Source: Acetobacterium wieringae (GTDB lineage Bacteria; Bacillota; Clostridia; Eubacteriales; Eubacteriaceae). From it: 64,000 nucleotides of DNA. Every line of letters starts with the position of its first letter. The first letter of the stretch is position 1. The stretch is taken from positions 62,001 through 126,000 of the forward strand of contig NZ_JAIPPU010000013.1 in assembly GCF_026646375.1 (NCBI RefSeq), given 5' to 3'. The translations under genes and the position numbers were made by a program. This document shows positions 43,100 through 49,595 of the stretch, one piece after another. The notes below the pieces were generated by a model. The model made no database searches, was not told where the DNA came from, and saw only the letters and a list, made by a program, of their open reading frames with translations.

Positions 43100-43273
43100 T
43101 TATAGGGTTACATTATAAGTGCCTTCTTCAAAAATACCTTCTTCGGTGGAATGAAGGTTTAAATTATCGGAAATCTGCGTGCGGATGCTTGAATCCCAAT
43201 AATTGGATGTTTGGGGGATTTTATCCGGATTAATTGGCGGGTTGTTCGAATACTGAATTTTTTGATTGATCAT
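43100..43273 (-). CDS. Small 57-residue protein of unknown function
   Basis: An ATG frame of 57 codons plus stop, beginning 19 bases after the stop codon of the chloramphenicol acetyltransferase gene and in the same direction, with GGCGGA as a weak ribosome-binding site. The product starts MINQKIQYSNNPPINPDKIP and includes NYWDSSIRTQI and HSTEEGIFEEGTYNVTL. Composition is protein-like, hydrophilic, with no signal peptide or membrane segment. I recognise no family. It could be a real small protein of the cat transcript or a degraded end of a longer gene. Confidence 0.45.
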   Translation of the reverse strand: MINQKIQYSNNPPINPDKIPQTSNYWDSSIRTQISDNLNLHSTEEGIFEEGTYNVTL

Positions 43274-43292
43274 GTTTGTCCGCCGCTAAGCT

Positions 43293-43925
43293 TCAGTCTT
43301 GTTGATTCAAAAAATGCTGAAGGGTAGCTACCAGTTTGCCAATATGGATGCCATCGACAAAAGAATGATGTGCTTGTACGGAAAAAGGAAGTATCATTTT
43401 GCCATCTCTCATAAAATATTTTCCCCAATCAAAAAGAGGGGTTGCATTGTCTTTCTTTCCCGAATTGGTATGTGAGATTTGAGTAAATGAAAACCAGGGA
43501 AGCGGTGAAAACTGAAATACATCATTTCCCAGGGGGCCGGTAAAATAATCTTCTTGTTCTGCGGCTGTTTTTGTGGCTAACGCAATATACGCTTCAATAG
43601 AATCTTGCATCGGCACGGTAACGACTTTAAACAACTCGGTATCCTTATTCAGATAAGTAAATGCGGTGTCAATCTGCTCAAACAAGATAACCTTACCATC
43701 AAGGAATCGATATCGGAATTCTTCTATCTCATTGGCACATTTTGTAACGGCATAAATCATTGCCATCGTGAACGAATAATGATGTGTTTTAATTTTAGTT
43801 AAGAAATTGGTAATATCCAATTCAGTTGTTACGCAAAATGCCGGTTCGACACTATTTCTAAAGACGGTGCAATGCACGGCACGTTTCCAGTTCTTTTCGT
43901 CAATGATTTTATAGTTCCTACTCAT
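43293..43925 (-). CDS. cat: Chloramphenicol O-acetyltransferase (CatA type)
   Basis: A 210-residue enzyme that transfers acetyl from acetyl-CoA to chloramphenicol. The classical type-A motif is complete: SVQAHHSFVDGIHIGK near the C-terminus, with the catalytic histidine and the structural aspartate. Other family segments are HYSFTMAMIYAVTKCANEIEEFRYR and PLPWFSFTQISHT. ATG 43925 (MSRNYKII) follows CAGGAG; the longer frame from 43976 has no such site. Length fits the type-A trimeric family. It may be a housekeeping acetyltransferase rather than acquired resistance, as no mobile-element sequence is nearby. A small ORF follows at once. Confidence 0.9.
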   Translation of the reverse strand: MSRNYKIIDEKNWKRAVHCTVFRNSVEPAFCVTTELDITNFLTKIKTHHYSFTMAMIYAVTKCANEIEEFRYRFLDGKVILFEQIDTAFTYLNKDTELFKVVTVPMQDSIEAYIALATKTAAEQEDYFTGPLGNDVFQFSPLPWFSFTQISHTNSGKKDNATPLFDWGKYFMRDGKMILPFSVQAHHSFVDGIHIGKLVATLQHFLNQQD

Positions 43926-44169
43926 AAATACACGATCTCCTGTTTCTGATTTTTGATCAAAGTATTTTTTAATCAAGCTAGTGTAGTTTTAGTTCGCTCC
44001 TGATTATGGTCATTTAGCGGAGTTTCTTACAGCTTCAATTATTAATCAGTATAACATAGTATTTTAGAAATTACGAAAAAATGATTCAGGCTAAAAATGG
44101 GAATAAATCCGGTCATATTAGCTGTTAAACTGAATCCAGGACAATGAAATAGTAGATACATGAAATAAA

Positions 44170-44217
44170 TTGACAACTCAACAAAAAGCATTTATAATAA
44201 TGTTGACAAGTCAATTG
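44170..44217 (+). promoter_or_regulatory. Consensus promoter with MarR-type operators
   Basis: TTGACA (44170-44175), 17-base spacer, TATAAT (44193-44198), both perfect. TTGACAACTCAA overlaps the -35 box and TTGACAAGTCAA (44203-44214, a perfect 5-2-5 palindrome) lies just after the -10. Two such sites suggest autorepression by the MarR protein encoded next. Confidence 0.75.
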
Positions 44218-44234
44218 TAGAAGGAGTGCAACCA

Positions 44235-44693
44235 TTGGAAATTGAAAACATGCATTTTATTATGCTCAATAATAAAATATTTCGGAATAATCAGATTCAA
44301 TTGGATAAGGTAATGAAAAAATATGGTTTAAGCAGTGGTTCAATGCCCTATCTTTTTATACTGGAAAAAAACGAGGGCGTCAGCCTTCATCAGCTCAGCC
44401 AAAAAATCGGAAATGACAAGGCCATGACCACTCGTACCATTAAGCGGCTGATTGAATTGGGGTATGTTTATCGGGTTGGCAAAGATGGGGATTGTCGGGC
44501 CTATCAATTGTATCTGACCGAAAAAGCCAAAGTGATACTCCCCCGAATTCACGGGGAAATTGAGGAGTTGGTGGATCTAATTACCGAGGATTTAACCCCA
44601 CGGGAAAAGGAGATAACCCTGGCCGCAATGAAAAAAATATTCATGCGGATTCTGTTGCTGAAGACCGAGGAGGAAATTGATGAAAAAAAATAA
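44235..44693 (+). CDS. MarR-family regulator
   Basis: A 152-residue winged-helix regulator. The DNA-binding core is SLHQLSQKIGNDKAMTTRTIKRLIELGYV and the wing is RVGKDGDCRAYQLYLTEKA. TTG 44235 is preceded by AAGGAG with 8 bases between; GTG 44226 overlaps that site, so the TTG is preferred. Its stop overlaps the start of the drug-exporter gene by 14 bases, so the two are translated together. It probably represses both genes until a toxic ligand binds. Confidence 0.9.
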   Translation: MEIENMHFIMLNNKIFRNNQIQLDKVMKKYGLSSGSMPYLFILEKNEGVSLHQLSQKIGNDKAMTTRTIKRLIELGYVYRVGKDGDCRAYQLYLTEKAKVILPRIHGEIEELVDLITEDLTPREKEITLAAMKKIFMRILLLKTEEEIDEKK

Positions 44694-46155
44694 TCAAAAT
44701 AATTATGAAAAAAATAAATGGCCGATTCTGCTAATTGTGGTGATGTCGACCTTTATGGCAACGTTGGACAGCAGTATTGTCAATGTTGCCCTGCCCCAGA
44801 TGGCCCGGGCAATGGATGTTGATACCGCCCAGATTCAACTGGTGGTGACCAGTTATCTGATTGTTATTGTAGGAATCATCCTGGTTTTTGGAAAACTGGG
44901 CGATATGCTGGGAAAGACGAAGATCTTTACCTTTGGGATTGCGCTGTTTACGCTGGGCTCGCTGCTTTGTGGCATCGCCGGTTCCTTTCCGGTGCTGATT
45001 GGGGCCCGGATCGTTCAGGCAATCGGAGCGGCGGCAACCATGGCAAACAATCAGGGAATCATCACCCAGGTTTTTCCGGCCACTGAGCGGGGCAAAGCGC
45101 TGGGTTTTACCGGCACATCCGTCGCTTTAGGGTCGTTGGTCGGGCCAGGACTGGGTGGAATCATTGTCGGAGCGGCCAGTTGGGAATATATTTTTCTGAT
45201 CAATGTCCCGGTGGGCATCGTGGTTTTATTTTTTGCCTTTAAGCTGCTGCCGCGAAGTAATAAAAAAGTAACGGATCGCTTGGATCTCGTGGGAGCAGTG
45301 CTGTTTTTATTCAGTATTGTACCATTATTTGTCGCGTTGGGGCAGGTACCAAGTCTTGGTTTTGCCAATCCCCTGATATTAATCGGTTTTGTTGTGTCAA
45401 TCGGATCATTTATCGCATTTATCATGGTCGAACAAAAACGTGAAAACCCGTTGATCCCGTTGGCTATTTTTAAGAATAAACTATTTTCGCTGAGTATCTT
45501 CTGCGCTTTTATTACCTTCGTGGGGCTTTTCTGTAACAGTATTATTCAACCGTTCTATCTGCAGGATGTGATGACCTATTCACCGGAGCAGGCGGGGCTG
45601 ATAATGATGATCTTTCCACTCATTCTAACCGTTTTGGCCCCGCTCAGTGGTCACGTATCCGACAAAATTGGATCGGAATTGTTAACCTTCATTGGTCTGA
45701 TGTTGATCAGTTTGGGCTTGTTTTTAATGTCGACCCTGACCGAACAGTCCAGTCTGATGACCATGGTTGTCTTTATTGTCATTTTATCGGTGGGGATGGG
45801 CTTGTTTCAATCACCGAATAATTCGCTGATTATGTCAACCGTGGGAAGGCATCAGTTGGGGATTGCTGGGAGTATCAATGCGTTGGTTCGGAATATGGGG
45901 ATGGTTTGCGGGATTGCCCTGGCGACGACCCTGCTCTATGGCAGTATGAGTGGGGAGTTAGGCTACCGGGTCACCGATTATGTGGCCGGTCAGAATGGGG
46001 TCTTTATTAACGGTATGCGAATCGTTTATTTGACAGCGGCAGTGATTTGTCTAGGTGGCGCCTTCTTAACGCTTTTGCGATTGATGACAAAAAAATCTCG
46101 AACCTTGGATAAAGCGGTGATTCAGGAAAAAGAAATGAGCGCTGGCCGGGAATAA
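44680..46155 (+). CDS. DHA2-family (EmrB/QacA) multidrug efflux transporter
   Basis: A 491-residue proton-driven exporter with 14 hydrophobic segments. Family motifs are TFMATLDSSIVNVALPQMAR in helix 1 (motif with the conserved aspartate), GKLGDMLGKTKIF (motif A), GARIVQAIGAAATMANNQGI, and GPGLGGIIVGAASWEYIFLINVPVG (motif C). ATG 44680 follows GAGGAGG inside the end of the marR gene. MarR control and the 14-helix form suit export of amphiphilic or cationic drugs. No EmrA-type membrane-fusion protein is present, as expected for a single-membrane cell. Confidence 0.92.
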   Translation: MKKNNQNNYEKNKWPILLIVVMSTFMATLDSSIVNVALPQMARAMDVDTAQIQLVVTSYLIVIVGIILVFGKLGDMLGKTKIFTFGIALFTLGSLLCGIAGSFPVLIGARIVQAIGAAATMANNQGIITQVFPATERGKALGFTGTSVALGSLVGPGLGGIIVGAASWEYIFLINVPVGIVVLFFAFKLLPRSNKKVTDRLDLVGAVLFLFSIVPLFVALGQVPSLGFANPLILIGFVVSIGSFIAFIMVEQKRENPLIPLAIFKNKLFSLSIFCAFITFVGLFCNSIIQPFYLQDVMTYSPEQAGLIMMIFPLILTVLAPLSGHVSDKIGSELLTFIGLMLISLGLFLMSTLTEQSSLMTMVVFIVILSVGMGLFQSPNNSLIMSTVGRHQLGIAGSINALVRNMGMVCGIALATTLLYGSMSGELGYRVTDYVAGQNGVFINGMRIVYLTAAVICLGGAFLTLLRLMTKKSRTLDKAVIQEKEMSAGRE

Positions 46156-46244
46156 CGGTAAAACCCAGCCGTAAAACATTCCGGATGGGGGCGGTCAACC
46201 GGCCAGCGAGACAAAAAGGACGGCGATGATAAAAATGCAGTGCT

Positions 46245-46976
46245 TTACTTAGATGAGATCGTCGGAGCTACTTTTGGTTTTATACCAAAGCCGATCACCT
46301 GTTTGGGGCAAACATCAACACACTCCAGGCAATTGATGCATTCATTTGAATCCATCTGGCTGGTTTGAACCATCGTCGCAACATCGAGGCTCATTGGACA
46401 TTGCTTGTTACAGCGACCGCAGGAAATACAATTCTGAGTCTCGGCTTTTAGTCGGAAGCGGGGAATATGTAAAAAATCGGCACATTTTTCGCCAATGATC
46501 ATAAATGGCGCCATCCAGCATAAACTATGGCACATGCCTCTTTTTCCAGTGACCAGCGCAAAGACATAGATCAGGGTGACAACAGCCATATAGATAATTA
46601 ATATATGACTGTCCAGACCGTACATATTAAAAAAATTAACGGCGAGCGGACGGTTGCTCATCCATAAGAAGACGACAAACGCTAGCCATAAAAACCAGAT
46701 AATATATTTTGATCGATTTTTCCAGAGACTATTCCAGGCTTTGTTGTTGGAACGGGCTGCTTGTTCCTGAATGGCGCCTCCTGGACAAAGCCAGCCACAG
46801 AACAGACGACTGCCGATGATAGAAAATAGCAGCAATGATCCAAAGAACAGGGCGCTGCCATTAATAATGCCGTCGGCGGCCGACATGATAATGACATAAG
46901 GGGACATAAAGAAAAAGGTTAGCGGAAAAAGTAGGGCCGAATAGGTGAGTATTCCTTTACGAATTTTTTGTTTCAT
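46245..46976 (-). CDS. Membrane-bound 4Fe-4S ferredoxin (NapH/CcoG-like)
   Basis: A 243-residue protein with five or so membrane helices. The cytoplasmic motif RLFCGWLCPGG (CxxxCP) after the second helix and GKRGMCHSLCWMAPF after the fifth are the NapH-type half-sites. Two C-terminal 4Fe-4S binding motifs follow: CISCGRCNKQCP and CINCLECVDVCP. Proteins of this family pass electrons between the membrane pool and redox partners. No partner reductase is adjacent; the gene is coupled to a PadR gene whose end it overlaps by 20 bases. It could serve a redox-stress or sensing role; function beyond electron transfer is unknown. Confidence 0.88.
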   Translation of the reverse strand: MKQKIRKGILTYSALLFPLTFFFMSPYVIIMSAADGIINGSALFFGSLLLFSIIGSRLFCGWLCPGGAIQEQAARSNNKAWNSLWKNRSKYIIWFLWLAFVVFLWMSNRPLAVNFFNMYGLDSHILIIYMAVVTLIYVFALVTGKRGMCHSLCWMAPFMIIGEKCADFLHIPRFRLKAETQNCISCGRCNKQCPMSLDVATMVQTSQMDSNECINCLECVDVCPKQVIGFGIKPKVAPTISSK

Positions 46977-47538
46977 TTTCTAGCTCCTTATGATTGATGA
47001 TTCTTTCTTTTGCTTCAACAGCCCAATCTCTCATGGCCGTGTATAAATATTTTCCGCAAAGAGCGGTTAATTCACTTCCCAAAATAGCCTTCCGGGGGAT
47101 TTCAAGATCATTAAAAATGGTCAGGAAGCCTTCAATCTCGGCAAGGGCGTTTTCATTTCGCTCGATGAATGCATTCAGATGTTCGTCAATAATCTCCGGT
47201 TCGGCTGCTGTGCCAAAAGATACTTTAAGCAAAATTTCATAACGCAGCTTTTCAATATCCGGCGCTTCCGATAACCAGCGTTTCAATTCAAGTCGACCTT
47301 TTTCGGTGATTGTATAAGTGATTGTTCGCCGTCTATTTTCGCTTGTCTCAGTGTCAGCACAATCAGCAAATCCTTCGTAAACCAGGAGTTTCAAGGTCGG
47401 ATAAATCTGGCCAAAACTTTCCTGCCAGAAATGGCGAAATTCATTTTCAATTGATTTTTTAATTGAATAGCCGGTTTGTGGTTGCTTGGCCATTAAACCC
47501 AATAGAATGTACTTTGTTTTGCCGGTATCTTTTTTCAT
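46957..47538 (-). CDS. PadR-family regulator
   Basis: A 193-residue regulator of the PadR group with C-terminal helical domain (the AphA/Vir-type subtype). The winged-helix part is YILLGLMAKQPQTGYSIKKSIE, FWQESFGQIYPTLKLLVYEGFA and RRRTITYTITEKGRLELKRWL. The C-terminal half contains FGTAAEPEIIDEHLNAFIERNE. GGAGG precedes the start. It overlaps the membrane-ferredoxin gene, so it likely regulates both, probably through the palindrome 20 bases upstream. Confidence 0.9.
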   Translation of the reverse strand: MKKDTGKTKYILLGLMAKQPQTGYSIKKSIENEFRHFWQESFGQIYPTLKLLVYEGFADCADTETSENRRRTITYTITEKGRLELKRWLSEAPDIEKLRYEILLKVSFGTAAEPEIIDEHLNAFIERNENALAEIEGFLTIFNDLEIPRKAILGSELTALCGKYLYTAMRDWAVEAKERIINHKELENETKNS

Positions 47539-47557
47539 AACCCCTCCATTTGGAACT

Positions 47558-47576
47558 ATATATCATGAAGATATAT
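47558..47576. promoter_or_regulatory. Palindrome upstream of padR (candidate operator)
   Basis: ATATATC (47558-47564) and GATATAT (47570-47576) mirror each other across ATGAA, 20 bases in front of the padR start on the minus strand. A site here would allow autoregulation of the padR and ferredoxin pair. Confidence 0.6.
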
Positions 47577-47674
47577 TAGCTTAGTTTTTAGAATGTGTCA
47601 ATAAAAAAGACAGCGCAGTTCGCCGAATTTAGATGGCTTAAGAAAATTGAAGCTTGTTACTTCAATCTGGCAAG

Positions 47675-47712
47675 AAGCCTTAAACATTTGCATCAATAAA
47701 TGTTTAAGGCTT
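47675..47712. repeat. 15-bp perfect inverted repeat in a gene-free stretch
   Basis: Arms 47675-47689 and 47698-47712 (AAGCCTTAAACATTT and its complement) are exact with an 8-base loop. No U-tract follows on either strand. It lies between the divergent padR and GGDEF genes. Otherwise 47577-47859 holds nothing recognisable. Confidence 0.7.
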
Positions 47713-47859
47713 AAGTGTGATTATCCGGCGTTTCCTTGGTTGTGATTTCATATTTTTTACAGTATAATTTATCTAGACTAAAAGTGAACGTATCTCGGGT
47801 GCATTTTAGCATAAAGAAGCAATGTATCTGTCAAATTGAGATTAAAGAATTGATAACCG

Positions 47860-49422
47860 ATGGGGAGGTCTAAAAGTAATAGAATGATTATTAAGTTCAT
47901 CAGCGTTTATCTGTTTGTTGGGGTATTGCTTCTTTCTTTTATGTTTGTCAATTCATTCGTCCGCGGAAACTCCAGTTATACTAAGGCGTTTGGGGTATTT
48001 TGTTTGACAACGCAGGTCTATCTTTTGGGATATCTCTTAGAAATCAATGCGGGCTCCCTCGAGGACATGTTTTTCTGGAATCAGGTGCAATATTTTGGAA
48101 TTCCCTTTTTTCCGGCACTGTGGTTAATTGTGAGTATATTGTATACCGGTAAGGGGAAGTATTTAAAGGGTGTTGGCGGGATTGTTGTCTTCATCATCCC
48201 GGTGACTACGTTTTTTTTGCGCCTGACCAATGGCTGGCATCATTGGTATTACAGTGCGGTTATACTCCAGGAGTTCAGAGGGATCAACTTCATGCTGTTG
48301 ACCAAAGGACCATGGTATTTTGTTCAGATTGCCTATGTGTTGACTACGCTGTTTATTAGTACCTGGATTTATTATCAACGGTATCAAAACAGCACTGGTG
48401 ACGAAAAAATGCAGTTTAGATTGCTGCTTTTAGCATCGGGGTTGATGTATCTTGCAATGCCATTGGTTGCCGTCAACGCCGGCGGAATTGGCATTGATTA
48501 TACGGCGCTAATCCTGCCGCCATGCATTTTGCTTTTGTATTTGTCGTTGACGCAATACAATTTTTTGGAAATAAAGGATCTGGCCAGGGAACGGGTTTTT
48601 GAAGAGAGTGGAACTGGCCTGATCCTGCTGAATCGATTTTATCGGGTTGTTGATTACAATGATGCCAGCATTGCGTTCTTTCGGTGGTTTGATGTATCCA
48701 TCAGCGAAGAACAACTGAAAATTCTGTTAGCTGATCAACCAGAGCTTCTGAACTGTGTCATGGAATCAAAAACACAGGTTTTTCATTTTTCAGTCGATGG
48801 TGAAGTGCGCTATGTCAGCATCCATAGTCGGGATGTTCAAAATAAAAAAGAAATCGTTGGATATCTGATTAGCTTTGAAGATGTTACAGAGCGTGAAACG
48901 TTAAAGCAGCGGCTGATTGAAATGGCCAATACGGATGAGCTAACTCGTCTCAATAACCGACGCCGATTCACAGCATGTGCAGAAGCAGCCGATTTGCGGG
49001 CCCGTCGCAATCATGAAAATTTGTCGGTGTTAATGATGGATATTGATTTTTTTAAAAAAGTCAACGATTCTTATGGGCATCATGGCGGTGATGCGGTGCT
49101 ACGCGATTTTGCCGCGATGCTTGCGGATACCTTTAGTGGAACCGATATTGTTGGCCGGATTGGCGGAGAAGAGTTTGCCGTCGTGATGTTAAATACGGAT
49201 GCAAAAAAAGCGGTTAGCAAAGCTGAAGTATTTAGGAAGGCTGTGGCGGAAAAGATGATAATCCATGAAGATCAGGCCATCCGGGTAACGGTCAGCATTG
49301 GTGTCGCAGAACTTAGTGAGGCAACGGCTGATTTTGATGCACTTATGAACTGTGCAGATCGTGCTTTATATAAGGCAAAGAATTCGGGCCGAAACCAAAC
49401 GGTTCTTTTAAAGAAAACATAA
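47860..49422 (+). CDS. Membrane-bound diguanylate cyclase (7TM-PAS-GGDEF)
   Basis: A protein of up to 520 residues. Residues about 5-230 form seven membrane helices of the histidine-kinase-type 7TM sensor domain (FGVFCLTTQVYLLGYLLEI, FFWNQVQYFGIPFFPALWL, GWHHWYYSAV). A PAS domain (about 245-340) and a GGDEF domain (about 350-515) follow, with NTDELTRLNNRRRF and the catalytic GRIGGEEF. The inhibitory I-site RxxD, expected just upstream, is replaced by SGTD, so product inhibition is probably absent. It should synthesise cyclic di-GMP from GTP. ATG 47884 is an alternative start; GGGGAGG lies 15 bases before it. Confidence 0.88.
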   Translation: MGRSKSNRMIIKFISVYLFVGVLLLSFMFVNSFVRGNSSYTKAFGVFCLTTQVYLLGYLLEINAGSLEDMFFWNQVQYFGIPFFPALWLIVSILYTGKGKYLKGVGGIVVFIIPVTTFFLRLTNGWHHWYYSAVILQEFRGINFMLLTKGPWYFVQIAYVLTTLFISTWIYYQRYQNSTGDEKMQFRLLLLASGLMYLAMPLVAVNAGGIGIDYTALILPPCILLLYLSLTQYNFLEIKDLARERVFEESGTGLILLNRFYRVVDYNDASIAFFRWFDVSISEEQLKILLADQPELLNCVMESKTQVFHFSVDGEVRYVSIHSRDVQNKKEIVGYLISFEDVTERETLKQRLIEMANTDELTRLNNRRRFTACAEAADLRARRNHENLSVLMMDIDFFKKVNDSYGHHGGDAVLRDFAAMLADTFSGTDIVGRIGGEEFAVVMLNTDAKKAVSKAEVFRKAVAEKMIIHEDQAIRVTVSIGVAELSEATADFDALMNCADRALYKAKNSGRNQTVLLKKT

Positions 49423-49428
49423 GGAGAC

Positions 49429-49465
49429 GGGCTAGGATCGCAATGCTGCAATCCTAGCCCTTTTT
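49429..49465 (+). terminator. Strong intrinsic terminator
   Basis: GGGCTAGGAT (49429-49438) pairs with ATCCTAGCCC (49451-49460), followed by TTTTT. Confidence 0.93.
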
Positions 49466-49527
49466 GGGTGCAGGTTTATAAACGGTTTCATAGCGAAAAA
49501 TGTATTTGGTGCTCTACTATTTCGGAC

Positions 49528-49556
49528 TTGCGAACAGGTTGAAAGAGGACTATACT
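49528..49556 (+). promoter_or_regulatory. Promoter of the tandem binding-protein gene
   Basis: TTGCGA (49528-49533), 17-base spacer, TATACT (49551-49556). Transcription would begin near 49563. Confidence 0.65.
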
Positions 49557-49595
49557 TAATTCATTATGAAGCGATTAAGAGAAAAGAGGAGAACA

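Noticed and set aside
43293-46155. Acquired resistance island (cat plus efflux genes)
   Set aside because: No integrase, transposase, flanking repeats or obvious composition change; both genes look chromosomal and separately regulated.
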